This document shows positions 21,901 to 34,919 of a DNA stretch of 64,000 nt, piece by piece. Position 1 is the stretch's first letter, and each line of letters begins with the position of its first letter. The notes under the pieces are model-generated. The model ran no database searches, had not been told where the DNA came from, and saw only the letters and a list, made by a program, of their open reading frames with translations. The stretch comes from Cubamyces lactineus. Taxonomy: Eukaryota > Basidiomycota > Agaricomycetes > Polyporales > Polyporaceae. The translations under genes were made by a program, and so were the position numbers. The stretch covers positions 124,001-188,000 of the forward strand of contig JACDTU010000028.1 in NCBI GenBank assembly GCA_022376465.1, written 5' to 3'.

Positions 21901-23487
21901 GTCTCCGCTTGGACTGGCGTATTCGGGTCGTTGTCCTCGAGCGCGGCGCCATTTACCTCGGCAGATTGCGATACCGCAGACTGGGGCTCCTCGGGAGTTG
22001 CCTGCACTGGTTTGGGAGAGACAGGTGTTGGCGCACGGTCCTCCGGCCCCTCCGCGGTCCCATCCTCAGCGGCGGTGTCTTCCTCGGCTCCCTCCTGCAT
22101 GCTTGAGGCTTCATCGCCAGTGGTCTGCTCCGAGGCCTCGCCATCGAGCACGACCTGGCTGATGGAACGACTGATTTCAGCCGAGCTACCAGGGCTCGTG
22201 TGCGCAGCCAAGTCAGAGCGGACACGCTTGATCGCGCGCTCCACACGCACGCTTTGGAGGTCGTCTGTGCGCACGCGCACGAACCGCTTCCACGCACGCG
22301 CCTGGCGGAGCGTGCTATCGTTCGCGATGGTGGTGAGGTACGCGGCAAGACCGGTAATGACCTTATTGTTAGACGCCTCGAGAGCGGAGATGTCCTCCCC
22401 GTTTTCTCCAATCTCGGCAAACGGATCCCCAATCTCGTTTGCAGGGGTGGCGATGGGTGTTTGAACGCTCGACGAGGCATTGCTCGACGCAGCACTACTG
22501 GACAGACTGCTGGGAGGATTCTGCTTTCCGGACGCCTGCCTCGCATTGGAGATCTTGTTGCTTGATGGGGACGCGAGCCGGGAGAGGGTATTGAGGAAAG
22601 CAGATTTACGCTTCGGTGGTGCGGGGAGAGAAGAAGCGTCTATCGGCGGGTTGGGCATCTTGAGCCCGGGATGGTTATCGCGGAGCTTGGCATGAAGTTC
22701 AACGACCTCCTGAGCAGTACGCGTGAGGGTGATATTATGGGTAGGAGCTGCGGGAGAAGTGTCAGTTCAGAATCAAACATGGTTAATTGACGTAATCAGG
22801 GACGAGGACGCCGGATGAGCGCACAAGAGGGTTAGAAAGCTGGTCCGAGCAGAGGAGGGGAGATGATAACGCAGTCCAGTCAGCATGGGCGGACATGCCG
22901 ACTGTACAAGGCGCCGCAGGACTGAGATGGCGGTACGTGGAGGGCACATGTACATTGGAAGCACGGTATGGGCGGAATATGACGGACTGCCACCCAGGGC
23001 TGGTATGTTCATACCGCGGAAGACGACTGCAGAAATACTCACTCTTAATGTAGAGGCTGTAGGAGCTGGGATCGTGAGGGGTCTCCGCCACGCTGATCGT
23101 CCACGGGCCCTCCTCTACGCGGTGCAGCCTACGTGAGGAGATAACGGGAGAGGGGACGATGTTCTTGCCGGGCATGGTGGAAGAAGGGGCGTGTTGAGAG
23201 TGAGCTTGAGCTTGAGGGTCAGGGTCAAAGAAAGAAGTGTCGGTAACGCTTGAACGGTCCCTACGGTGTTTCCGCTTGGCGCTATAACCAGTTACTATAT
23301 CGACGCTCCGTCGTGTGAACGAGTGGTGCGCTTTGTCGTCGGTGGTGCGAGACGGTCCGGAAGCAGCAGCGGTGGCGGAGGAAGGGTCCTTGCGCGCACT
23401 AGCGAAGCCCAGGGCAGTTGCGAACTTGACTCTTGGGGAATCGGCAAGGGGCTGATGGGGCTGAGGCGTGCGAAGGACGCTGAGCAT
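18976..23487 (-). CDS. PX-domain AGC-family serine/threonine protein kinase
   Basis: Seven exons on the minus strand: 23487-23043, 22747-21429, 21346-20864, 20805-20692, 20627-20557, 20494-20460, 20393-18976. Phases close exactly to 1294 residues. An N-terminal PX-like (phosphoinositide-binding) domain spans about 127-311, with a low-complexity insert. The kinase domain starts near 507 with GKGCAGKV, then the catalytic lysine in YALK (536), YRDLKPEN (Asp 634), DFG (652), a T-loop in [12 protein letters not shown], and an ending near HPYFSMIDW. The AGC tail follows, with the hydrophobic motif FDDTFL (840-845). PX plus AGC suggests an SGK3/YPK-like kinase on endosomes or plasma membrane. Odd points are about 45 extra residues between DFG and the T-loop, and a 450-residue acidic, Ser/Pro-rich tail after the hydrophobic motif. 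Confidence 0.88.
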
Positions 23488-25521
23488 ACGCGGGTTGTCG
23501 GCGACTGTGACCGAGTCGAGCGGCGCGACGAGGGCGAGGAGCGGGTGAAGGGCGGAGTGAACGAGGGCGAGAGAGGAGGAAAAAATCCAGAAGAAGGTTG
23601 ACTAGGGATAGACGCAGGGGAGAGTGTTGCGTGGGTTGGGGGCGTGCAAGCCACGAGTTGGACTGGGAAGCTATAGGATCCGGCGGTTCTGAACTGCCTC
23701 GCGGTCGCCCTAGCCGTCGGGCGGACAGCCTTGCACGACGTCGACGACGATGAGCAGACGATTAGCGGTGAGTATATGCGGGCAGACGAGCAATCAGCGG
23801 AGGAGGTAAGTTGTGTTGCCAGCTGCTTCCGTCCGGCCTTCGCTTTTTTGTCTCCGTCCGAAGGCTGCAACGGGCGCTTCCTCTCCCTTCTGCGGCAACC
23901 AAAGCACACGCCCTGCAAGTACTGATGTCGAATTCTAGCATGCGCACCCCTTAGGCTTATCCTTCCAAGTTCTTCACCATCTAGGCACAACCCCAGCACA
24001 CCGTCCAAGCCACACAAACACAGCACAGGACGACGAGCAGCCCCGTATTCGCGTGCCATCAAACTCTCACCAGGCTAATCAGGAGCGTGCAGGATCAATC
24101 CACCTCCGACCATCCGCAGTTCAAACTTCATGCTCATCTGCCTCCGACCGCGGAGCAGCCTTGAGATGATACTCTCACAGGACGCGCTGACAGCATCCTC
24201 GACGTACCTGTCTGGAGTCTACACCCTTGATATGTGAGGCGATGCCGCTATGACGAACATACGTTACCGATGATTGCTCCGGTGCTCTTCTTCGGACCCA
24301 GAACCCTCCAGTACCATCACCAAACCTTGTCACAAAAGCCTCTGGGATCTCTCTTCTGCCTAATCTATCGGATGGCTTAGGTCTGGATGCGGTGTAGCGG
24401 GGGAAATGCTGCAAAGGCATCTTGAGGCAAGCCTTGCGTGTAAACCTTGAGCTTGTCTATGCGACGTCCCAGCCTTTTTTGCACTGCTCTCACACACGCG
24501 GAAACGTCGGGTTCAGCGCTGAGCACTTTTCCATGTACAGCGGGCGCCGCCGCTGGATCTAAAGTAAACTTGGCATACTTCGTGAGTAGTGGATGCGGTG
24601 ATATGTGCACTGGGAATGCACTGACCCCCACATACAAGTAGCAGCCAGCAGACCTCTCTATCGAGCCTCGGCCTTTTTCCACTTTTCGCATTGCAAAAAC
24701 GGCAATGGCAATGTCCTCAATCGCCAGGCATCGCACAGCAATGTAGGCGGCCTCGCTAGAACCTCGCAGATCTTCTGGCATGCGTCAGTATCTTTCAGGC
24801 AGCAAGGTCCCTCGTGTTGCAACCGCAGTACATGCTCCCGGAAGCGTTCACATACCAAGGGGTATATCTGACTCGAAACCTCTGCCCGCAGTTAGTTACC
24901 TCGTTGACCTTGCTCCGGTCGTGGAGGCGAGTCTGCATCTTTCATCCCATGCGCAATTACGAAGAGATCTCCATGATGGCGATAACTAGACTTGACCTGA
25001 CTGTTATGGTGAAGGTGTGTACGTGGGCTTCGGTCCGATCCATTGCGGACGGTGCGATGTGTTTTTTGCATTAAACTCGAAGTGACAGTTGCTCATACCG
25101 GCGACACATTCAAGTCTTGGCTGCTTCGAGCCAGGTGCAAACGGTATATATCGGCGTCACAACGATTACTTTCTTCTTACAGGCACAAACCAGCGGACGA
25201 CGAATCGTGTTTGAACATGAATAAGCATAGTCGAGTTTCGACGCGTAACAAGATTCGCGGGGATCGTTACTGCGGATGATCTCTGGGAATATGTACGGTA
25301 GATGTCCGAATGCATGCACTAGTACTGACTATCGCGTCTGCGACGAGTTGAAATCAAGAAAGGAGACTATCCCATATGCTCTGCTACGTGGCCCAGTGCA
25401 ATCATACACATATCATATATGTACAGGCCCATGTGCCTCAGCCCTGGTCAAGTACGCCTATTCGAACGAGAGTCCATTGCACGACAAGAATCACAACAAA
25501 CTTGGCTGGGCGAGACAGGCA
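23488..25521. other. Intergenic / kinase promoter side
   Basis: The 5' flank of the kinase gene (23.5-24.1 kb), then unassigned sequence. The only open frame worth noting is the small minus-strand one at 24377-24781, listed separately. Confidence 0.4.
24377..24781 (-). CDS. Possible small hypothetical gene
   Basis: A 134-codon frame beginning MPEDLRGSSE, alanine-rich, with a basic stretch (QKRLGRRIDKLK) near the end. A good 5' splice site (GTATGT) occurs inside it, so an intron of about 60 nt is possible, though the matching acceptor would be a weak AAG. No domain or signal peptide is recognised, and no neighbour gives context. It could equally be chance. Confidence 0.2.
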   Translation of the reverse strand: MPEDLRGSSEAAYIAVRCLAIEDIAIAVFAMRKVEKGRGSIERSAGCYLYVGVSAFPVHISPHPLLTKYAKFTLDPAAAPAVHGKVLSAEPDVSACVRAVQKRLGRRIDKLKVYTQGLPQDAFAAFPPLHRIQT

Positions 25522-27656
25522 TCAATCGCGGACACGTTCCCATTCTTGCCTGAAGGTTTCGACGGCGACATCTCCATCTAGAGTACGAAGCAGGACAGCC
25601 TCGGCGTCGTACTCACACAGACGCGTCGACGTGCCTGCGTCGCTGCTGTTGGGCCCAGCGCGGTTCCCTGTTACGAATGCCAGAAAGAATCCGTCGATGG
25701 GATGGCCGGCTGACCGACGGGCTGCTGCAAGCTCCGCAAACTTGTGGGAGAGCGGCCCCGGCTTGTCAGCCTCAGGCGATTCGCGCGGATCTGCGCACCG
25801 TGACGATGCGTCGATGCAGTCGACCATCACGCTCCTTAGCGCAGGGCACACGATCGTCCCAGTTGGGTCCGGCATGAGCGCACCTAGCATGTCTGTGACT
25901 GTATACCAAAGGTGTCTTCCGTACCACTGGCCTGGATCCGCGATGACGAGGGTTTCCAGACGAGGGAGGGAGAGCAAGATGGAGGACGGGCGAAGCAGCG
26001 TCCAGCCTGCACCCTGCCCGAGCCTCAGCCTGCGCATGGAGGACAGCATGGAGGTTCTTGTGAGTGCGAAGTTAAAACGTATACGGGCCTCGTGTGTATT
26101 TCTCGGGACGGAACGCTCTATGAGGTCCTCATTGCTTTCGATGCTCTCGTCGTCACCGTCACCATCGTCATCGCCACTATCGTTGTCTGGCTCCGGGGAG
26201 GGTACGCTAGAACACCAGCGCACCTCGACTGTGATTTGGACGTCGTCTACGGTCACGACGTCCAGGGACAGGCTTCTCGCGCACATTGCCCTCTGGTTCC
26301 CTGTGATAGTCACAGACTTCGCAACCGAGTCAGCCAGGTTTGATAGGCTCTGGAATGTCTCCCATTGTTCAAAATCGATGGGGCCGACGCAGTACGCACA
26401 GTCTCGTGGAATGATGATGTGGTCCATGAGCCATCGCAGAAGCGATATGGATGGTAATAACGGCTCCTCATCATCATTGTAGAGAATGTGCGTTATTGTC
26501 AGAGCGCGGAGGTGGTCTAGAGATACCTTCTCGCTTGAGCATTGCTGATATTCAGGGACCACAGACCCGTCTCGGAAGATGTTAACTAGCTCAAGGACCT
26601 TCAAGAGAGGGCTGTTGGATAGGAAGGTCCAGAGCGCGAGCTCGTATCCGGGTAAGAGACCCACGTCCCGCACTCGAAGCTCCTCGAGCGAAGGGAAGGT
26701 CGCTGTGGGCATGAAAAAGGACCCCTCGAGCCAAAGACGCCGGAGCCGATGTCTGTTGGGCAGAATGAAACAGTCCTTGGAGAGGTCGCTTTCATCCGAG
26801 TTGTGGTTAAGGCTAAAGTGCTTAGAAAGGGTGCAGCTCTCAAGGTTGAAAGAGGAGGACAGAAACTCGCCACAGACAAGTGGGCGGTGAACGTGGTGGC
26901 AGTTGTAGACGAGCTGTGTGACGCGAGTGCTGAAGCTGGGGACACGACAAAGCTGGCTCATCCAGGGAGTCGGCCCCATCCACACGAAGAGACACAGAGG
27001 GCCACTGTGACACCTCGATAGGTAGTGCTGGAAGAGGGAGACCTCGTGTTTCGGCTCGATGTAGTCCACGATCGTTGACCAAAAGTACGGCGTTCCGATG
27101 ACGAGCCTGTACCAATGGCGGCACACGAGGAGGAGAGGGCAATAGTGCCTGACTTCCTGCATGAACGTTGGCTGTACCCTGCCGTAGTTGCGATGCCGGA
27201 TGATGTCTTCGGGCACCAGAGAAAATATATATGGCAGAGGATTTCTGGAGGCAGTCGATTGATGGGTCGTGACTCGTTAATCAGCCCACATACAATCCTC
27301 CGTGAAGTATCCAAGATCTCTCTGAGAGATTGCAGCTGACGAGCGTCCGCATCAGCGTTCGATCGAGGTCCGAAGCAGAACAATGTGGCGTACGTTATAC
27401 TCGTCTAGAGTACTAAGGATAGAATGTGTACAATCATCAGCGCCCCATCAGCCCTGCGTTTGAGAGATCGATGTGCTCACCTATTTCCTGTGCGCGACGA
27501 AGCGTATTCCGTAACGAGATCCCTGCACATTGACTGTGCATTCGCAAGCGGAGCCTGCGCCATTTGTGCAGGCTCGGGATTCGAATCTGTTGACTGGCGC
27601 GTCCTGCGTCCGAATCCTGCCCCACTGCGCACGGTGCGAGAGAAACCATTCCCCAT
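25522..27656 (-). CDS. F-box protein, copy 1, with a 2-bp frameshift (pseudogene or base-call error)
   Basis: Paralogue of the gene at 41639-43785. F-box proteins recruit substrates to SCF ubiquitin ligases. Exons on the minus strand: 27656-27481 (or a start at 27563), a 19-nt microexon 27412-27394, and 27335-25522. Exon 3 opens with the F-box (INRLPPEIL), but the frame shifts at an (AT)4 tract, 27225-27232. Removing two bases would restore the paralogue's reading FSLVPxDI. After the shift 564 codons stay open, with the PLLLVCRHWYRLVIGTP part of the F-box, leucine-rich repeats and an acidic run (EPDNDSGDDDGDGDD) shared in position with the paralogue. Retention of the whole downstream frame means the lesion is recent or not real. 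The upstream start at 27656 is preferred because residues before the splice resemble the paralogue (RRTRQS against KRPRQQS). Confidence 0.8.
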
Positions 27657-28538
27657 CGGATGTCTATTACAACGAGAAGGTACAATACCTAGTGGAGACG
27701 TCGTACGTGGTCGAGTTCAAGTTCGTTCTCAATATAGCGCCGGTGTCTTGGGGCGCGTAAAGGCTGGAAGCTCTACTACTGCTTAGCTGGAACTCGACTG
27801 CATACGAGAAACGGACCCAGGACCTACCGTCAGTATCCATGAACTTCTCAGCAATTACTTGGCATATGTTGCTTCAAGACAATGTTTGAGATATGTTGAT
27901 GGTCCCTGGCGATCTATCTATCTGCCTACGTACGGTTGGCCTGCATGGATATATGTACAAGAAAGGGGCCTATCTAGATCAAACGTTTCTCTTCCAGCCT
28001 CCTACATCTGACATCAGAGTATACGGGAAAAAGTACGAAAGGTCCATGATGCATACGGACGTGCCAGTGGACGCAATCATCGTACGGCACACAGAGCGCC
28101 TACGGCAACGAGGAGGCTCCAGACGGGAGAGAAGAGTATATAGAAACACAGGAAGGGCGCGAGTAGCGGCGTGCGACGAGTACGGCAATAGTGGTTGTAT
28201 CGATAGTGTGTGGGTGGTGATGGGCTAGGGTGCGGGTATATAAGATAACGAACGAGTAAATACTGATGCAGTGGTGTGAGACTGTACACCCTTCGATAGG
28301 GGATGATGAGACGGGATAAAGAGCGAGGGTGCGTCGACATCAAGGATGTAGATAGGGATGTCGATGCTGTATGCGGTGGCGAGATGAGGAGGGTTATACG
28401 AAAGCATGATATGCATATGTCCATGGAACAAGTGGATGAGCCAGGCTGACGAGAACGAGAGGAAAGGTCATTGGCATCGCTAGGCGAATGTCTGGCCTAT
28501 AATCAAAGTATCAAAAATCAAGAGGAAAAACAGCATGC
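27657..28538. other. Intergenic, no gene seen
   Basis: Lies upstream of F-box copy 1 and downstream of the low-complexity gene. It contains only short overlapping frames without features. Confidence 0.4.
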
Positions 28539-31500
28539 TCACGCAGGTCGATTTGTCCGCGCGTTCCAGCTCGAGGGCGGTGGCCCATCCCGTCTTTTCA
28601 CGTGTTGCGTCGGTAGCGGCGCATCCGACGGACTCGTCCGCGTACGCGCCCTCTGGCCACCACGTCCGCTCGTCGGGCCCCCAATCTCCGAACGTGCTCC
28701 TGAAGCGTAACCTCCACCTCCAAGGAGCTGCGAGTTGCGGAACGCCATCGACGCACGGTCTCCTGGCGATCCCGCGTAGCCGCTAGGCTCTCCATAGGCG
28801 CTGCGTGAACCCCAGCCCGCGCCACGCCCACCGGTGTTCACGCCGAGCTCGCTCCCGCCAATGACGCTTCCCGCATACATCGACTGCGAGCTCGCGAACA
28901 TCATCGGATTCGGCCACGGCCCCATGCCGAGGCCCATACCCATGTTCATGGGAAAGCCGGGTGTAGCTCCAGGGAACATCCCCCCTCCCATACCGCCCAT
29001 GCCACCCATTCCATTGAAGCCACCGAAAGCGCTCGTTGCAGTCGAGCCGCGCTCCCATTCTTCGTTTGCTGCAGCAAGCGCCTGCTGCGCAACGGCTATT
29101 TGGAATGCCTGCTTGGCAGCGAGCATAGCCTGCTGGTGCGCCGCTAGGAAGGCTGGGTCGGCGTTTGGGGGCATCATCGGAGGGAACATGAAGTTGCCTG
29201 CGGGGTTGAACATGCTCTGCGGCGTCTGCGGGGTGAATCCCATGGGCGTCGGTGGGGTAACGTTGACAGGGCCCATAGTGCCCATCCCGGTAGGCATCAT
29301 CGAGTTGAACATGCTCATGCGCGGACCCATGTTCTCCATGCCAGCACCTTCATCGTCGTCGTCGGTCTGAATTGGGCCACGACCGTTAACGATCTTCCCA
29401 AGCTGCAAGAGAGAAAGAAGGTAGGAGAGTTAGCCTTTAAGGATCCGTACCAGATATTGGGCACAATGATCCCTACCTCGATCGCCGCCTTAGCCTCGCT
29501 GCGTCTCCGCTCGCGCCTCCTGCGCTCCTCGGGATCGGACCCCTCACTCTTCTCCGCTTCCCTGTCGCGCGCACCGTGTCGCCCGCGCTCTGGCTCCTCG
29601 AACGTGACGCTCGCGCTCTTCCTGTGCCCGCGTTTCTGCGCACTAACGGCGGAGGACGTTGTCGCACTAATGTCACTACCGTCCACCGGCGTAATGGGTG
29701 TTCGACCGCTGCTTGAATCCCCAGTTGAGCTTGCTGGGCTATTACCGCGCAGGCCGAACCCAGAGCCGGCCCCGGCAAAAGGTTTGGGCGGCGTTGCGAA
29801 GTTTGAGAACGCCGCAAGGGAGGAAGTGCGCGTTCGTGGCACCTGTGTGCTTGATTCGGGGGTAGGAGACGGCTGCGGAGAGCGCTTCATAGCAGACTTC
29901 AACATGGGAGACGGGCGCGACGTTGCAGGTGATGACGCGGTAGATGCAGCGCTACGTGACTCAGGACTTTCAACGCGAGTGACAAGTCGGGGTGGGGGCA
30001 AGTCGTGAGGCGGCGTGTCTGGCTGCTGTGGCACTCCGCGCACGTTCGACTTGAATCGTGCGTCCGCTGGGCTTCCCAGAGGAGATGACGAAGAGGGCGA
30101 GAATGATGGTGCCGGCGTTGACGTGAACATGGTGCTAGCGCGCTGCCGGGTAACACGGGCAGCTGACCCACTTCCGGTCGACTGGCCAGACTGGGCTGAG
30201 TTGGCTGAAAGCGACGATGAGGACCCTGCGGCCGCCGCAGCTAAGAGACCGCCACCAGTGAAGCCCTTGTTTCTCGCCAAGTCGCCATCGATGACCAACG
30301 TAGACGCTCTAGCACGACTTGTCCGGACCGTCTCCTCGGAGGCTCGTGGATGCGTTGGTCCCTGGTCTTGCCTCGTCTGAGCCTGAGATTGGGTCGTGCT
30401 AGATAACAGAGAGAATTGCGAGCTGGGCCGGGACGTGACCGCAAACGCGGGCGGGGGCGTCCGCGTGCGAATCGGAGTGGGCATAATGGGTGGGACCTCG
30501 GCCGCAGGCTTGGCATCCGGTAGCTTGACGTCCTCAAACGTCGCGTTTGGTGAGGACATTGACCGTCCGTTCGGCTTCTTCGGGGGTATCGGTGATGGCG
30601 AGGGCGAAGGGGATGGCCTCGATTGCGAGTACATCTCTGGTGGTTGCGTCTGGCTCCGAGTGGGTATCTTGCGTTCCCTCCCTCGTACATGCTCGCCCTC
30701 TTGAGCATCTTTCTCAGCAGAGATATCGAGCAATGGCGAAGGAGTGCCCTTTGCGAGGCGCGCTAAGCGGTCATTCAAGCTTGGCTTCGAAGCATGTGTC
30801 GGGGTCGTGGGCGGTGGAGACGCCTGCTTCTCCTTCTCACGCCAACTCATGATACTCTTCCGGTCGTCAACGGGTGACTCCTTTGGTGGTACCGACGGTT
30901 GGTTGTGCTGTGCACGGAGAGGCGGCGAGGTCGCAATTGTTGAAATGTCAATGAGAGGCTTCGAAGGAACGCGCGATTGAGCTCTAGACCGAGTTGCTGA
31001 GGATGGTGCTGAGGACGCAGCGCTTCCCGGGCGTTTGGGACCAACGAGGGTAGCGAGAGGCGCATCGTCAGAGTCGGATGATGAGGAGCTGCTTGAGCTG
31101 TTTGAGGAGGAAGACGAGGAACGGCGGAAAACAGAACGCGGTTTCGGCGGGACTGGCTTCTCTGCGGACGCCCGTGAGACACCTACATGAGGTAAAGACG
31201 TTAGTAAAGCTATTGAATCGCCAAGTGAGGGACCAATGTACCGAGCTGGCCTTGCGTTTGAGGCGAGGGGCGCTGCTGAGGTTGGGTCTGTTGTTGGGCA
31301 ACCAACAGAGAAGCGCGTCGTGCAGCGGCACTGGGCTGCAGCGCCGACGCGGACGCTGAAGCTCGCGGCCTCGAGAACTTCATGTCGTCCTTAGCTACAG
31401 GCTCTGGGGGTGGCAACGAGGAGTCCGTCGAAGACGACGGAGCAATACGAGGGGCAGGGGACGGGCTACCTCGTATCGTTCTATGGCCAAGTTCGGACAC

Positions 31501-32505
31501 AGACTTCTGTCCTGGGGTGACTGCACTCTTGGAGCTCCGTTGGGTAATCGTGCGGTTGCGCCGCGGCTTCAACGTGGAGGAGGCCTCAGAGTCCCCGTCC
31601 TGGTCAGATTCGTCTGTGTCGCTTGAAGACGAGTCATTTGACTTATTTCCGGCTGGAGAGCGCGCAGAAGCTCGCTGCACAAACGACGATGGCGGCCGTA
31701 GACCGGCGGACGATCCTGGTGAAAGGGCGTCATGGGAGAAGGAGGGCACCGGCGAATTGGCCGCACTGCGCCGCGCGTGTGCTTCCCGGAAAGCGGCAAC
31801 TGAGATTCGCTGCGAAGTATCCGATGCAAAGCTCCCTTCGCGAGGGCGAGGACGCACCGGGGGTAGAATGGAGGCCGAATCGCTCGGAGAGTTGGGGCGA
31901 ATATGACGGAATGAACGTAGGTTGAAAGAATCCGAGTCTCCGGAGACGTCAGGGATGGGCGGTGGCGGAGCTAGTGCTGGTGGGGGCGTAGGCTTGGACT
32001 TTTTGCGTTCTCGATGGGCCCAATGGAAGAGGCCCTTACCATGCTTTGGAGGGACGGTGGGTGAAGGGGTGGCCGAACCAAGGTCGACGAAGTCCTTGGA
32101 ATTCGAGCGCGGATGAGACACGGGCTGAGTCGGCAATGATCTCGTCGAGCGTGCGTTTGTAGGGTCATCATAGGCAGCAAAAACGGCTGATCTAGGAGGT
32201 GGGCTGAGGAGGTCGTGGTCAGACTCTGACCTGGCGCTGGAGAAGTTAGACGTGGGCGGGGAAAGGAGGTTGGTGTCCGTGCGGGATGCAGGGGAGTTCT
32301 TCGACTTGAATCCCAGCCTGAGTTTGGAGGACGATGCGCCTGGCGGACCAGCATAGATGGAGCGAGACTGCGCACTGGCAGCCGAGGGCAGGACATAGTC
32401 TGGCTCACTGGAGTCGAAGTCGGAGGCCGCGCTAGTTGAAGGCGAGGTGCCCGCGTCCTGCGCCTTATGCTTGTCGCGCTTTGAGAATATGCCCAGGAAC
32501 GGCAT
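28539..32505 (-). CDS. Large intrinsically disordered protein, Ser/Pro-rich with Met/Gly-rich C-terminus
   Basis: Three minus-strand exons: 32505-31242, 31182-29477, 29402-28539, giving 1277 residues with matching phases. The first intron has a textbook branch site (TACTAAC). I start at MPFLGIFSKRDKHK because it looks like a genuine conserved N-terminus; an in-frame ATG at 32589 would add 28 residues. Nearly the whole protein is low complexity: Ser/Pro/Arg-rich, with polyserine, PSPSPSPSP and a charged ERRRRERRRSEAK segment near the end of exon 2. The last exon differs: GMGTMGP, an Ala-rich helix (AAKQAFQIAVAQQALAAANEEW) and MGGMGGMGGGM repeats. No enzymatic domain is visible. A scaffold, cell-cortex or RNA-binding role is possible but not shown. 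Confidence 0.72.
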
Positions 32506-34919
32506 TGGCACGTCGGCGGGCTCGACGTCGAGGACGACGAGGAGAGGAGGCGAGGCGGCGACAAGCGAAGTGGAGGAGAATGAGCCCAATTTCTCGGCGG
32601 TTCGACCGTCACTCCTTGCCTATTCGGTGTTTGATCATGTTTGGCGCTTCCGGCCTCCGCCCCGGCCACAACTTGCATTCTTGCAATGTTGCCACATTCA
32701 TCCTCCTCTTCCACTGCTCATTTTCTAGGAACTCATACCTCTCAGCCCTCTCGTACGCTCAGATTACCAGCGGCTTTCACAGAACTACGAACAACCAAGT
32801 AATGCATAATGGAGACGATTATCACCCAACCTCGCGATCATGAATCCGTCAATGGCGTCAGCCATCAATACACGCTGTGCTTGACCTGCACTTTCCATGC
32901 ATGCCTACGCCAGCCCGTGCAGCGCCTTCGCGCTTCAATATCTTCCGACTTGCCATCTCGTACTCACCGGAGCACGGTGGTGCGAGTCCACGAGTTCTAC
33001 CGAGCTGTAGCTTCGCACGAGGCAGCTTTCTGCTTGTATTGAAGAACCATGCAAACCCGGCACGTACCATAGGGTTTCTCCGCGGTAACCCTGCCGCTCC
33101 GTGGTTCTATCATAATACGATGTCGGCATGACCATGATCACACACGGAGCAAACCAGCTCTCCCACATGCAGACGGAGCCTATAGTTCATCTTTGGCCTC
33201 GGTGTCGACAAGACGGCACTCTAGCCCGAGTAGTACCGTATGCTCGAGACATCGACTCATCGTGTATCCTTGCTGGTGTTGTGTGGCCAGAACGGTGACT
33301 TTATATCTGCAACTCGTGAGCTTTCAATAGCAAAGAATTGTACATACTCTGGTAAGTCTGAAACTCTTCGATTTCGAGAGCCGTGATCTGATCTACCAGC
33401 ACAATATCGTAGTCCTCTCAGCTTGTACTCCTACTCTGGGGCTTGATCCCCAGTCAAAATTTACAACGGGCGTATCCGTCGGTGTCCGGGATCTACGGAT
33501 TTCCGGACTGCCCCGTATGGCACCGGAAAAAGTGCACTGGTGCGTAATGTTTTACGGGGCGTTCTGGAGTGGCGTTGGCCATCTACGCGTGCATCCGTGC
33601 ATATCCGCTCCTGCAGAACAGCAAAGCTTACATGGGAACCCTATATACACGCATATGCTCCCGTATCCAGCCGTATCAGCACGTAGCTTCACTATTCGAT
33701 TACTGTTCAAAACCGCATATATACGTTCCATTCTGCAAATAGCTGTACTAATATACAAATACGGGCCCGCTGACCACGCAACCCATATCATCACAGATGT
33801 GAAGGGAGCCCACAGGCTATATGCACGTGGACAGCCCGCTGCCCCTCGTCCCCCCTCGCACCTGCACATATCCTGTCCCTACCCATTGCATCGTTGGTCT
33901 GCGCCCCCCTACTGCGTGTTGCCTTGCCTTGGGATATGCTTCCTAGGACGAGCAAAGGACCATCCATTAGACGAAAGCTGTGGCAGGTAGGGATAGTAAT
34001 AGAACGCAAAACTCACCTGGCGCGAGACCCCAACGTGTTCCGACAGGGCAACTGAGCGCATATAGTCAGCTTTCCAAGTCAATCATCAAGCCATGACGCC
34101 ATGAGCCTACGTACTTGGAGGATTTGCATGGCTTGAGGTGAGTATGAAAGATGCTATGAGAATTATACCATAACAAGCAGAATAGGTGACAAGAGCAAGG
34201 ACGAACGTCGCGCGAAGGACAAGATGATGGTGGTCAGAAGACAAGCGAGTTTGTCGAGCTTCAAGACGGCGTCGCTGCACTTAAAGAGAATCGCGAGGGA
34301 GCTATGACGTCAATGTTTCGATTCATAGCCAACACAGAAAGCGGGCGCTTGCTCGAGGACGAGGAGGGCACGTCGGACAGTCACAGGACAGGGCGAGAGG
34401 GCAAGCTATGGGATTGGCTGAGGGGATATGTTGGGACAAACGGACGTGGGTGCGGCCTTGTTTCAAACACGAGCGTCGTCGAGCAAGCGACCCCAGTCAA
34501 GAGACGGTTGTCAAACCAAACACCTGCTTGACAAGCCCGAACACGTCCAGAACGAGCCAAACACGGCCGAGCAAAGCAACGCAAAGCATGTCCGAGCACG
34601 TCTCGAGCATGGTCTGATTCAATGCACGTCAACCGTGTGAATCTGCATCGTATCAGACCAGATAGGCCCGGATGCACTCCGCAATATGTGGCATTTCACA
34701 GAGCCGCGCGGAACGAAGCGTATAAACCCGTAGTTAATTTTGACTGGGTGTCAGCTGTCATATTGTCCATCCAAGGTTCCAAATATTCCAATCAGTCTCC
34801 GAGTGGCTTAGGCATACCCAGTGGTTCGTGTAAGAGCCGCTTTGACAAATAGCAGGCGTGATCAGACTATTCCCGTACGTCTGCGCATTTGTTCGCTTGA
34901 GAGGCGGGGCATACATGCA
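32506..34919. other. Intergenic, no gene seen
   Basis: About 2.4 kb between the low-complexity gene's 5' end and the copia element. A 157-codon frame at 33517-33990 lacks any domain and is not accepted. No terminal repeats were found besides those of the copia element. Confidence 0.4.

Noticed and set aside
27541..27600. GATTCGAATC motif resembling a tRNA T-loop
   Set aside because: No acceptor stem or anticodon arm can be drawn around it, and it lies in the first exon of F-box copy 1.
31971..32714. 247-codon minus-strand frame overlapping the first exon of the disordered protein
   Set aside because: Out of frame with the exon that splices consistently; Arg/Pro-rich shift product.
33517..33990. 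157-codon frame upstream of the copia element
   Set aside because: Composition is random-like, with no motif or promoter; probably chance.
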